Assembly: GCF_002177135.1 (NCBI RefSeq)
Contig: NZ_MWPH01000001.1
Span: forward strand, 744,001 to 808,000
Direction of reading: 5' to 3'
DNA length: 64,000 nucleotides
Source of the DNA: Natronolimnobius baerhuensis
GTDB lineage: Archaea > Halobacteriota > Halobacteria > Halobacteriales > Natrialbaceae
Shown here in pieces: positions 7,537 to 15,928 of this stretch. The notes beneath the pieces were generated by a model. The model saw only the letters and a program-made list of their open reading frames with translations. It was not told where the DNA came from and did not search any database. A program made the translations under genes and the position numbers. Each line of letters starts with the position of its first letter. Position 1 is the stretch's first letter.

Positions 7537-8139
7537 ATGACACTGCTGTCCCTCCTCGTCGAACCTGCGTTCGAACCGCCGCTTCTCGAACTCGCGTTCG
7601 ACTCTGCTCACCATGGCGTTGCACTCGAGGCCACACTCCTTGAGTCGGTGTCTGATCCCGATACCGAGGCCGACTCGCTGCTCGAGGGGACGAGCGGTAT
7701 TTGGCAGTATCTGCTCGTGTTCATCCTGACGATGGTGCCCACAATCGAACCGTTCATCGTCATCCCGGTCGCAATCGGCCTCGGACTCGATCCGGTCATC
7801 ACCGGGCTGGTGGCGTTCGCCGGCAGCGTCACGATTGTCAGCGTGATCGTCCTCGCCCAGCACCGACTGCTCGCGTGGTGGTCACAGCGAACGGACGACG
7901 ACGATGACTCGAGTGGGCGATATGCGCGCGCCCGTCGCATCTGGGAGCGATACGGACTCGTCGGCTTGGCGTTTGCCGGCCCGATTCTAGCCGGGATTCA
8001 CCTCACAGCGATGTTAGCAGTATCCGCTGGCTCGAGTCGCCAGACGACGATTGGCTGGCTCACCGTCGGACTCGGCGCGTGGACAGTTGCACTCGTCGCG
8101 GCATCACTCGCGGGTGTGTCGGTACTCGGCTTGACGTAA
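7537..8139 (+). CDS. small multidrug export-type membrane protein
   Basis: The protein has 200 residues from the ATG at 7537. After an acidic, probably external N-terminus of about 55 residues come a helix WQYLLVFILTMVPTIEPFIVIPVAIGLG, a second helix DPVITGLVAFAGSVTIVSVIVL, a charged loop (RTDDDDDSSGR) and two further helices. The TMVPTIEP...P and the later GLAFAGPILAGIHLTAMLA agree with the Pfam family named small multi-drug export protein. That name rests on weak evidence in the family, so transport substrate and direction are open. It is divergent from maoC. Confidence 0.8.
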   Translation: MTLLSLLVEPAFEPPLLELAFDSAHHGVALEATLLESVSDPDTEADSLLEGTSGIWQYLLVFILTMVPTIEPFIVIPVAIGLGLDPVITGLVAFAGSVTIVSVIVLAQHRLLAWWSQRTDDDDDSSGRYARARRIWERYGLVGLAFAGPILAGIHLTAMLAVSAGSSRQTTIGWLTVGLGAWTVALVAASLAGVSVLGLT

Positions 8140-8217
8140 CCAACCGCTGTCAACGCGTAGCCACATCCCCGTTCACTACGACTCGCATCATATGGGGTGT
8201 CTCTGTCATCTCTTCTG

Positions 8218-8598
8218 TCACTCTGAACGAGGGGAAATGGTGAGACTACTGATCAGCGACCCAAGCAGCGGTAACCCAATCGCGCTGCCAATCGTGGCGT
8301 AGACAACCGGCGTCATCTCGAGGAGATCGAGCGGTGTCTCACCGACCGAAAGGACAAAAACGCCGAGCACGAGCAGGCCAAAGCCGAGTGCACCAGCGAG
8401 TGCTCGCGTGCGGGTCGGCGAGATCAGTCCAACCGCTGCGCCACCGGCGACGAGTCCGAGCCAGTGAACCCACGCGAGTGCGAGTCCGATCATGACGCTT
8501 CCGAGGAGTGCGAGCACGTGGATCTGGGGTTCTGTTCGGACACGCTCGAGTGTGACAGTTGCCCGATGAATCAGCGACTCTGCGCGCTGGTCGGTCAC
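8218..8598 (-). CDS. integral membrane protein, function unknown
   Basis: The 126-residue protein has four predicted helices: HVLALLGSVMIGLALAWV, VAGGAAVGLIS, ALGFGLLVLGVFVLSVG and VVYATIGSAIGLPLLGSLI. Its ATG overlaps the stop of the acylase gene by four bases, so it is translated with it. I know no named family; association with the exported acylase is the only hint to a role. Confidence 0.75.
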   Translation of the reverse strand: MTDQRAESLIHRATVTLERVRTEPQIHVLALLGSVMIGLALAWVHWLGLVAGGAAVGLISPTRTRALAGALGFGLLVLGVFVLSVGETPLDLLEMTPVVYATIGSAIGLPLLGSLISSLTISPRSE

Positions 8599-11108
8599 GA
8601 CTCGCCGTCACCTCGTTCACTCGTCGCCTCGAACATGGCGTCGACTGCACCGTCAGTTCGGCCGTCTCTTGCCATCGACTTCTGCTCGCCGTCGAGCCAC
8701 GGCTGGAACTGATCGTCGTAGTGGGCCGAGAAGTAATCACCCGAGTTGCCACCGGGCAGAATCGCCGTCGCCTCGCCGCCAGGTTCGACGACCATTCGCC
8801 AACTTGCGCCAACACCGCTGTCGACGCGGTAGTTCTTGACTGTCGCAACCGAGCCATCTGCCGGTCGCTCCTCGTAGTCAAGAAACGGGGCTTCGACGCT
8901 GAATGGATGCTCGAGTGGCCGCGTCGAGTTCCAGTCGCCGTAGGTCTCCCATCCTTCGGCGTCGATCTCCTCGAGTGAATCCTGTAGCGCTGCGACCATC
9001 GTTTCGGCTCGCGTGCGGTCGTCGAACCAGTCGCTATCAGCCGAGAAATTTGCGAGCACCCAGTCGTTCGGATAGTACGACTCATCGAGGTCGTGATCCG
9101 AAAACGTCGGCTCGAAGACGGCTCGTCGGTAGTGAGCGAGCCAGCGTGCGAACACCAACGCTGGATATGAGTCGCGGGCCATCCGGGTGTCCCACTCCTC
9201 GAGCGAGTCGGCTGCGTCCGTCAGTCGGTCAGAGATGGTCTCGTGGTCGGCAATCGCCTCGAGCAGGACGGGAACGAACTGTTCGGCGCGGCCATCGACG
9301 ACGTCGGCTTGCAGGTCGCGGTGAAACTGGAGGTCGGTTGACTCCCCAGAATCGATGCGTTCCGCGAGTTGGTCCTCGATTCGGGCACCGCGATAGGGCA
9401 TCGCGTAGTCGACGCCGATGTAGTGGTCGGGGTCGTCGACGACGCGCTGGTTCGCCGTCGCGAGAACGTCGGCGTCTATCACGTGTGGTTTCTCCTCGAA
9501 CGGGACGAACCCCTCCCAGGAGGAGTCGCCAAACGGCGTAAAGCCATCCCACTCACCCTCGCCTGCGGAGCCATCGAAAATTTGATTGCCCGAGACTGGC
9601 TCGCCGTCGATTCGCCGAATCGGCAGTTTGCCGGTCGCGTAGTACAGCGTTCGGCCGTCAGCGTCCGCGTAGACGAGGTTCTGCGTCGGAAGGTCGAACT
9701 TCCGGGTCGACTCGAGGATGTCCTCGATCCCCTCGCTGCGTTCAAACTCGTAGATTGCTTCTGTCGTCCGTGTTGCCGTATGGCCGGTCCAGGCGACGCC
9801 GACCGTCTGGCCCTCGCGCTCGAGGACGGGGCCGTGAACGGTCTTTTTGAGCTGAACCGTTCGATTGTCGCCGCCGGAAACGACGATTTCGTGCGTTTCG
9901 GTGTCGAACTCGCGCCACTCGCCGTTGTAATAGTACTCGTCGGCGTCGGTGGCCGCCTCGAGGTCGTTCTGCTCGTCACTTGCTGTTTCTGACTCACGTA
10001 GTTCGTACTCGTAGCAGTCCAGGACGTCCGCGCCGACGTTCGTAAACGACCAGACACCCGTCTCGTTCGCGCCCGCGATGACGAACGGGACGCCGGGGAA
10101 CGTGGCCCCACGGACCGAGGTGTTTGGGGTCTCGACGTGCTGTTCGTACCACAGCGGCGGCGTCATCAACGTCAAATGCGGGTCGTAGGCGACGACTGGG
10201 CTCTCGCTCTCGGTGTGTTCGCCAGACACCACCCAGCTATTCGAGCCGACACCTGTCGGTGATTCGAATCCGGAAAGCCATCTCGTCAGTTCGTGGCCAA
10301 CAGTGTGCTCGCCCGTCGCACTCGATGGTCGACCGGTGCTGGCCGCGATATCAGAGTCGGTCTCGGGTTCGGTTGTAGCCTCACGTCCGGCCGCCTCGAG
10401 TCGCTCGCCGTCGATTCCGTCGTGCAGAATTGGGACGTCGTGATCCAGTCGTTCGGGGTACAACTCCTCGAGGGCGTCCTCGCCCAGTTGATCCGCAATC
10501 ACCTCGTGGCGAAGCTCGGTGAAATTCCCCGTCAGATCCCACGAGATTTGCTTTTCCATCAGTATCGTATCGACCGGGGTCCACTCACGAGGTTCGTACC
10601 CCAGTAACTCAAACTCGAGGGGGAATTGCTCGCCATCGATGGCCGCGTTGACGCCGGCAGCGTAGGCCTCGATGAGCGGTCCGGCGGGGGTCTCACGGAC
10701 GAGGTCCCAGGTCGCCTCAGCGGCACCGACAAAGTCCATCATCGTGTAGAACCGGTCGTCCGAGACCGTCGCCTCGCCAGCGAGTTCCGACACCTGCCCA
10801 CGCATCACCCGCCGCTGGAGATCGAGCTGGAAGAGTCGGTCAAAGGCCTGGACGTAACCGACGGCGAACGATGCTGCGCCGTCGGATTCTGCCTCGATTG
10901 TCGGCACGCCGTACTCGTCGTAGCGGACAGTCGCCTCGCCGTGTGGATTCGCTATCGTGTCCGATAGCTCCCGGTCAGCCGCGTCCCAGGCTCGCCCCGA
11001 CAGCGGCGCAACGGTCTCGAGGAGGTCACTGACCGAGTGCAGCGACAGGCCGCCGACGCCTGCAGCGAGCGCCCCAGCAAGGAGGCCACGCCGGGTCGTC
11101 TCGTTCAT
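8595..11108 (-). CDS. penicillin acylase-family Ntn hydrolase, Tat-exported
   Basis: The ATG at 11108 gives 837 residues and opens MNETTRRGLLAGALAAGVGG, a clear twin-arginine signal; the ATG six codons earlier is less likely. Seen: the alpha-chain start (ATVRYDEYGVPTIEAESDGAASFAVGYVQAFDRLFQLDLQRR), the autocleavage and catalytic site GVGSNSWVVSG with Ser289 as the expected N-terminus of the beta chain, the oxyanion segment GVWSFTNVGADV, and the C-terminal ILPGGNSGDYFSAHYDDQ typical of this family. Members hydrolyse amides such as penicillins, acyl-homoserine lactones or other N-acyl compounds; the substrate is unknown here. A putative operator and an HxlR regulator lie divergently upstream. 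Confidence 0.93.
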   Translation of the reverse strand: MNETTRRGLLAGALAAGVGGLSLHSVSDLLETVAPLSGRAWDAADRELSDTIANPHGEATVRYDEYGVPTIEAESDGAASFAVGYVQAFDRLFQLDLQRRVMRGQVSELAGEATVSDDRFYTMMDFVGAAEATWDLVRETPAGPLIEAYAAGVNAAIDGEQFPLEFELLGYEPREWTPVDTILMEKQISWDLTGNFTELRHEVIADQLGEDALEELYPERLDHDVPILHDGIDGERLEAAGREATTEPETDSDIAASTGRPSSATGEHTVGHELTRWLSGFESPTGVGSNSWVVSGEHTESESPVVAYDPHLTLMTPPLWYEQHVETPNTSVRGATFPGVPFVIAGANETGVWSFTNVGADVLDCYEYELRESETASDEQNDLEAATDADEYYYNGEWREFDTETHEIVVSGGDNRTVQLKKTVHGPVLEREGQTVGVAWTGHTATRTTEAIYEFERSEGIEDILESTRKFDLPTQNLVYADADGRTLYYATGKLPIRRIDGEPVSGNQIFDGSAGEGEWDGFTPFGDSSWEGFVPFEEKPHVIDADVLATANQRVVDDPDHYIGVDYAMPYRGARIEDQLAERIDSGESTDLQFHRDLQADVVDGRAEQFVPVLLEAIADHETISDRLTDAADSLEEWDTRMARDSYPALVFARWLAHYRRAVFEPTFSDHDLDESYYPNDWVLANFSADSDWFDDRTRAETMVAALQDSLEEIDAEGWETYGDWNSTRPLEHPFSVEAPFLDYEERPADGSVATVKNYRVDSGVGASWRMVVEPGGEATAILPGGNSGDYFSAHYDDQFQPWLDGEQKSMARDGRTDGAVDAMFEATSERGDGES

Positions 11109-11139
11109 TGCACTTGCTAGCGTCACACAGATTCTCGAT

Positions 11140-11150
11140 CAGTATAACTG
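11140..11150 (-). promoter_or_regulatory. TATA-like promoter element of the acylase gene
   Basis: On the minus strand the sequence AGTTATACT lies about 32-42 bases upstream of the ATG at 11108, the spacing expected for a haloarchaeal leaderless or short-leader transcript. Confidence 0.45.
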
Positions 11151-11203
11151 TCCGGTCGAGTATCGTCAGGGAGAACGCACATCAGACTATCATCATGTTA
11201 GCT

Positions 11204-11219
11204 AGTTCGGATCCGAACT
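11204..11219. promoter_or_regulatory. perfect 16-base palindrome, candidate HxlR operator
   Basis: AGTTCGGATCCGAACT equals its own reverse complement. It lies between the divergent acylase and hxlR-type genes, directly upstream of the TATA-like CTATAGGG (11220-11227) of the regulator. HxlR-type dimers bind such inverted repeats, so autoregulation and possibly control of the acylase gene is inferred. Confidence 0.5.
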
Positions 11220-11260
11220 GCTATAGGGCGCTGTTACGTACCTCGAGGCAGTATCTACCG

Positions 11261-11623
11261 ATGGCATCTACACCTACCCAGACTGAGACACGAGATGGTG
11301 AGCAGGCCGCTGCCGCCTGTCCCGTCATCGAATCGCTCGAGCAAATCGGCTCGCAGTGGCGACTGGCCGTCCTCCACGAACTGCTCGAGGGCGAACAGCG
11401 ATTTAACGAACTCAAGCGCTCGACTGACGCGAACGCGCGGACGCTCTCGCGCGTGCTGGATGACCTCGGCGAGATGGGGTTCGTCGAACGTCGACTCGAG
11501 GAGGAGTCTCCGATTGCGACCTACTACAGCCTGACGGACAAAGGCGAGTCACTCGAGCCGGTGTTCGACGAAATCGAGTGCTGGGCGGGGACGTGGCTCG
11601 ACGAAGAGACGTTCGACGCGTGA
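11261..11623 (+). CDS. HxlR-family winged-helix transcriptional regulator
   Basis: The 120-residue protein starts at the ATG at 11261. CPVIESLEQIGSQWRLAVLHELLEGEQRFNEL is the family's opening, with the conserved Cys at residue 16. Then ANARTLSRVLDDLGEMGFVERR is the recognition helix and wing. The C-terminal YYSLTDKGESLEPVFDEIECWAG is the dimer helix. Such proteins respond to reactive aldehydes, redox state or ligands. It faces the acylase gene across a 150-base promoter region with a perfect palindrome, so self-control is likely. Confidence 0.92.
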   Translation: MASTPTQTETRDGEQAAAACPVIESLEQIGSQWRLAVLHELLEGEQRFNELKRSTDANARTLSRVLDDLGEMGFVERRLEEESPIATYYSLTDKGESLEPVFDEIECWAGTWLDEETFDA

Positions 11624-11657
11624 GCACAATCGCGAACCGAAGCGAACATCGAAGCCG

Positions 11658-12314
11658 ATGACCACGGCGTATCTCACGATTGACGACGCTCCCTCGCCGA
11701 CCCTGCCGGAGACGGTCGCCGTCCTCGAGGACCGCGAGGTACCTGCACTGTTCTTTTGTGAAGGGCGTCGGCTGGCTGAATACCCCGACCACGCACGGAC
11801 GGCCCTTGAGGCCGACTTTCACCTCGGGAACCATACGCACTCACACGCACACGCCTCGGATCTTTCGGTCAAAACGTTCCGCGAGGAACTCGAGCGGACC
11901 GAAGTGCTCCTCGAAGACGTCTACGACGCCGCTGGCGTTTCCCGTCCGGCGAAGCTATTTCGCTTTCCGTTTGGCGACAAGGGCGGCGAGCACGCCACAG
12001 CGTTTCAGGACCGTCTCGCAGCGGGCGGCTTCGTCTCGCCAGATCCGGACCTGATCGACTACGAGTGGTACCGTGAGGATCACGGCACGGATCGAGACTG
12101 GTTCTGGACAGTCGATGTCGCAGACTGGACGGTCGATTCACCCGCAGAACTGGACACAGAACTCGCGGCAAGCGCGGATCGACTCGAGTCGAGCGCGGCT
12201 GATATCGTCCTGTTTCACGATGCGGGGAACGCACCTGAATTGGTCGCACACTTCGTCGACCGACTCCTCGAGCGCGGCGTCGAATTTGAGGACCCGGTGT
12301 CGCTCGTGGTGTGA
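11658..12314 (+). CDS. polysaccharide deacetylase-like (NodB homology) protein
   Basis: The 218-residue protein begins MTTAYLTIDDAPSPTLPET with the DD of the metal- and acetate-binding motif. It continues with HLGNHTHSHAHAS (the H-x3-H zinc site) and LFRFPFGDKGG (the R-x-P-F/Y-G motif), and ends with DIVLFHDAGNAPEL (the C-terminal His motif). It therefore has all canonical catalytic motifs of carbohydrate esterase family 4. There is no signal peptide, so it acts inside the cell or on a cytoplasmic precursor. It follows the HxlR gene by 34 bases on the same strand. Confidence 0.9.
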   Translation: MTTAYLTIDDAPSPTLPETVAVLEDREVPALFFCEGRRLAEYPDHARTALEADFHLGNHTHSHAHASDLSVKTFREELERTEVLLEDVYDAAGVSRPAKLFRFPFGDKGGEHATAFQDRLAAGGFVSPDPDLIDYEWYREDHGTDRDWFWTVDVADWTVDSPAELDTELAASADRLESSAADIVLFHDAGNAPELVAHFVDRLLERGVEFEDPVSLVV

Positions 12315-12319
12315 GCCGT

Positions 12320-12766
12320 TCAGTCGTTGACGTTGAGTTCGACCAACTCGAGTGAGCGGTCGAGATAACAGCGGTCGTGTGGTGGGTCGCCGATAATCTG
12401 TTGAATCTGGTACTCCTCGTCGAAGGCCGCGCCATCCGGCTCGCAGTATTCGTGGCTGGGGCACTCGACGTACGGACAGGGGCCCTGTAAGCTCGCCTTG
12501 CTGCCGGCGTATGCGCCCTGTGAGGGGACGTTCGCGCGTACGGACACGGGTTCAACCTCGACAGCTCGGACGCCGTTGTCGTGCATCGCACACTCGAGCG
12601 TCTGGGCGTTTTCTCGAACGTCGGTAATACGATAGGTCGTCTCCGGCGAGAGATTGAGACACTGACTCCGATATGGACAGCCGGCACAGCCGTCGGCTTC
12701 CCCCTGATAGACGAACTCGGTCCCCGGCTCGGCCAGCCGAGTGCCGACGAGCGTCACGGTTGACAT
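12320..12766 (-). CDS. UPF0179 family protein
   Basis: The 148-residue protein is Cys-rich: DGCAGCPYRSQC, LECAMH, GPCPYVECPSHEYC and DRCYLD. These four groups look like metal or iron-sulfur ligands. The opening MSTVTLVGTRLAEPGTEFVY and the final block match UPF0179, an archaeal family without assigned function. It is convergent with the deacetylase gene with only five bases between stops. Confidence 0.87.
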   Translation of the reverse strand: MSTVTLVGTRLAEPGTEFVYQGEADGCAGCPYRSQCLNLSPETTYRITDVRENAQTLECAMHDNGVRAVEVEPVSVRANVPSQGAYAGSKASLQGPCPYVECPSHEYCEPDGAAFDEEYQIQQIIGDPPHDRCYLDRSLELVELNVND

Positions 12767-12791
12767 GTCGACGTATACTCGCTACGCGGGG

Positions 12792-13193
12792 TTAAGCCTC
12801 ACGTCCCGTGAGTTCGTCGAGGCGCTCGAAGTACTGCTCGCGGGGCACCTGATACAGCCCGCGATAGTCGATCTCGCCGTCGTCGAACGCCTGCGCTAAC
12901 TCGAGGGCGCGCTCGAGGGCAGCATCTCGCGTTGGAAACCGGTTTGTCTCGTTCAGCGAGACGTCCGGCTCGAGATAGAAGGTGACGTACCAGTCGGCGG
13001 TACCGGCGGTGCTGGTCGGGTTCTGGCCGGGGCGACGGGTGCGTTTGCCGTGTGTGAGATACAGCGTTGGGAGACAGGCAGCCGGGAACGCATCGCCATC
13101 GAAGACGTCCGGCCGGTACGCGAGGACGAGCCGGCCGTCGTCGCCGTCCGACCAGACGGTCCAGGCATCGGGAAGCGCCTCGAGCGTGGTCAT
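12792..13193 (-). CDS. conserved haloarchaeal protein (DUF5820-like)
   Basis: The 133-residue soluble acidic protein starts at 13193. It contains DAWTVWSDGDDGRLVLAYRPDVFD, then ADWYVTFYLEP and FPTRDAALERALELAQAFDDG, a mixed alpha/beta pattern found widely in haloarchaea (DUF5820 is recalled from memory). There is no catalytic motif and the function is unknown. Confidence 0.75.
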   Translation of the reverse strand: MTTLEALPDAWTVWSDGDDGRLVLAYRPDVFDGDAFPAACLPTLYLTHGKRTRRPGQNPTSTAGTADWYVTFYLEPDVSLNETNRFPTRDAALERALELAQAFDDGEIDYRGLYQVPREQYFERLDELTGREA

Positions 13194-13838
13194 AGTACTG
13201 ACTCAGTGTCCGGCGGCTAAATCCCCGTGGTCTTCGAGAGACTCGCGCGACCAACCATGTGATGGATTCTCACGCACTGCAAGTACACTCGAGCTATAAG
13301 CTGGTTGTTGTGTAGGTGCTAGTGACGGTCACACTCGCATGAACGTGCGCGCACGAGCGAACTGCGCCATCTCAAGGCGACAGTTTAAGTCAGAACTGAC
13401 CGATCATGAGCCACGATACCAACCGACTCTGTTCAAATCTGGTAAAAATATCCTGGAAAATATTCCTGGTAAATACCTTTTGTGGCAAACATTAAGTGGC
13501 TGGATTACTCACTCATTAAATACTATCGGTATCCGATTCCCGGGCCGATCCACTCCGCGTCCGTCCCCGACGCACGTTGTGACCGACCGTCGACCGGGTC
13601 GTCTCGCAATGACGAGTGGTGATCGCTCACACATGACGCACGCATGCGCTGCCGCCCAACGAGAGTTGTACTCGGTGAGACCCGCTCACGGAGTCACGAC
13701 GAGGACGTCTCGAGGTGTTCCCTCGCTCGAGACGGGTGACTCGCGGCTCAACGCGCCCACTGCGCAGGTGCTGTCCGATACTGGCCCCGCGCGATCACAC
13801 GCAACCAACGGGGAGACCCAAACCCACACAGTGATACA
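13194..13838. other. long regulatory leader of the prkA stress operon
   Basis: About 645 bases have no supported gene; the one long frame here (from 13339) lacks acidic composition. The stretch 13430-13530 is strikingly A/T-rich for this genome. It holds three tandem CTGG-centred repeats (13439-13477), an inverted repeat GTCAG-AA-CTGAC (13389-13400) and a TATA-like ATTAAATAC (13515-13523). If that TATA is used, the leader RNA before prkA is about 290 bases. Confidence 0.55.
13439..13477 (+). repeat. three tandem 13-14-base direct repeats in the prkA promoter region
   Basis: The units CTGGTAAAAATAT, CTGGAAAATATTC and CTGGTAAATACC start at 13439, 13453 and 13466. Such iterated sites of near-helical spacing suggest binding of a regulator on one DNA face region. 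The repeats lie roughly 40-75 bases upstream of the TATA-like ATTAAATAC. Confidence 0.6.
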
Positions 13839-15911
13839 ATGACCGGTGACATCGAGACACTCGAAGAACTCAGTACGGCGTACAAAGAATCGATGCCCGC
13901 AGACCTGCGGGAAACCAAGTCCTTCGACTGGTACCTCGAGGCGTGCTACGAGGAGCCGAAAATCGCCCGCAACGCCCACCAGCGCGTCGCGGATATGTTC
14001 GACCACTACGGCACCCAGTACGACGAGACCGAAGGCATGGTCGAATACCTGCTCGCGAGCGAAGACCCGCTCAACGACGGTGAAAACACCTTCTACGGGA
14101 AGGTAATCCACCAGTCGATCCACGAGTTCGTCAACAAGGTCAAATCGGGTGCCCGACGGCTGGGTCCAGAGCGCCGAATCAAGCTCTTGCTCGGCCCCGT
14201 CGGCTCCGGCAAGTCCCACTTCGACAAGCAGGTTCGTCAGTACTTCGAAGACTACACGCTTCGCGATGAGGGGCGCATGTACACGTTCCGCTGGACGAAC
14301 CTCTGTGACGTCATCAAAGACCAGGACCCCTCCGACGACACCGTTCGCTCGCCGATGAACCAGGACCCGCTGGTCTTGCTCCCACGGGAACAGCGCCAGT
14401 CAGTGATCGACGATCTGAACGAACGACTCGACGCCCCCTACACCATCCAGAACGAGCAGGCCCTCGATCCCGAAAGCGAGTTCTACATGGACAAACTGCT
14501 GGCGTACTACGACGACGACCTCCAGCAAGTCCTCGAAAACCACATCGAGATCATCCGCTTCGTCGCCGACGAGAACAAGCGCCAGGGCCTCGAGACGTTC
14601 GAGCCCAAAGACAAGAAGAATCAGGACGAGACCGAACTCACCGGCGATGTCAACTACTCGAAGATCGCGGTCTACGGCGAAAGTGACCCGCGCGCGTTCG
14701 ACTACTCGGGGGCGTTCTGTAACGCGAACCGGGGAATCTTCTCCGGCGAGGAATTACTGAAACTCCAGCGGGAGTTCCTCTATGACTTCCTGCACGCGAC
14801 CCAGGAACAGACGATCAAGCCGAAGAACAACCCGCGAATCGACATCGACCAGGTGATCGTCGGCCGGACGAACATGCCCGAGTACAAGGACAAAAAGGGC
14901 GACGAGAAGATGGAGGCGTTCAACGATCGGACGAAACGGATCGACTTCCCCTACGTCCTCTCCTACGAGGACGAGGCCGAAATCTACTGGAAGATGCTCA
15001 CCAACGCCGACGTGCCCGACATCAACGTCGAGCCACACACCCTCGAGATGGCCGGCCTGTTCGGCGTCCTCACCCGAATCGAGGAACCCGACGCAGAGAC
15101 AGTCGACCTCCTCTCGAAAGCGAAAGCCTATAACGGCGAGATCGACGAAGGCGACGACGTCGACGTGAAGAAACTCCGCGAGGAAGCAGAAGGCAAAGCC
15201 GAGATCGGTGAGGGCATGGTCGGCGTCTCGCCACGGTTCATCGGCGACGAAATCGCCGAGGCAATCATGGACTCGAAACACCGCTCTCGAGGCTTCCTCT
15301 CGCCGCTGACGGTGTTTAACTTCTTCGAAGAGAACTTAGAGCACCACGGCTCGATTCCGGAGGACAACTTCGAGAAGTACTACCGCTACCTCGAGGTCGT
15401 CCGCGAGGAGTACAAAGAGCGCGCCATCGAGGACGTGCGCCACGCGCTCGCCTACGATCTGGACGAAATCCAGCGCCAGGGCGAGAAGTACATGGATCAC
15501 GTGATGGCCTACATCGACGACGACACCATCGAAGACGAACTGACAGGGCGCGAGCAAGAACCCGACGAGACGTTCCTCCGAAGCGTCGAGGAGAAACTCG
15601 ACATTCCGGAAGACCGCAAGGAGGACTTCCGCCAGGAAGTGAGCAACTGGGTCTCCCGTCGTGCCCGCGAGGGCGAGGCGTTCAACCCGCAGGACAACGA
15701 GCGCCTGCGCCGCGCACTCGAGCGCAAACTCTGGGAGGACAAGAAACACAACATCAACTTCTCCGCGCTGGTGTCGGCCAACGAGTTCGACGACGACGAA
15801 CGCTCCGCCTGGATCGACGCCCTGATCGAACAGGGCTACTCCGAAGGCGGCGCAAAGGAGGTGCTCGAGTTCGCTGGCGCAGAGGTCGCCAAAGCGGAGA
15901 TCGACGACTAA
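13839..15911 (+). CDS. prkA: PrkA-type serine protein kinase (AAA core), first copy
   Basis: The 690-residue protein belongs to the PrkA/YeaG family. The N-terminal PrkA AAA domain contains KLLLGPVGSGKSHF (Walker A, about residues 118-131), and a conserved block ARNAHQRVADMFDHYGTQ precedes it. The middle of the protein (FSGEELLKLQREFLYDFLHATQE, then VIVGRTNMPEYK) follows bacterial YeaG closely. The C-terminal region has a charged helical kinase-like part. Bacterial homologues phosphorylate proteins in starvation and stress responses. It is the first gene of prkA-prkA2-DUF444-spoVR, a conserved operon. Confidence 0.95.
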   Translation: MTGDIETLEELSTAYKESMPADLRETKSFDWYLEACYEEPKIARNAHQRVADMFDHYGTQYDETEGMVEYLLASEDPLNDGENTFYGKVIHQSIHEFVNKVKSGARRLGPERRIKLLLGPVGSGKSHFDKQVRQYFEDYTLRDEGRMYTFRWTNLCDVIKDQDPSDDTVRSPMNQDPLVLLPREQRQSVIDDLNERLDAPYTIQNEQALDPESEFYMDKLLAYYDDDLQQVLENHIEIIRFVADENKRQGLETFEPKDKKNQDETELTGDVNYSKIAVYGESDPRAFDYSGAFCNANRGIFSGEELLKLQREFLYDFLHATQEQTIKPKNNPRIDIDQVIVGRTNMPEYKDKKGDEKMEAFNDRTKRIDFPYVLSYEDEAEIYWKMLTNADVPDINVEPHTLEMAGLFGVLTRIEEPDAETVDLLSKAKAYNGEIDEGDDVDVKKLREEAEGKAEIGEGMVGVSPRFIGDEIAEAIMDSKHRSRGFLSPLTVFNFFEENLEHHGSIPEDNFEKYYRYLEVVREEYKERAIEDVRHALAYDLDEIQRQGEKYMDHVMAYIDDDTIEDELTGREQEPDETFLRSVEEKLDIPEDRKEDFRQEVSNWVSRRAREGEAFNPQDNERLRRALERKLWEDKKHNINFSALVSANEFDDDERSAWIDALIEQGYSEGGAKEVLEFAGAEVAKAEIDD

Positions 15912-15928
15912 TATGAGTGTGACCTAAT

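Noticed and set aside
13339-13842. A 167-codon frame in the prkA leader
   Set aside because: Composition is basic, it crosses the three repeats, and its end overlaps the prkA start; the stretch looks regulatory.
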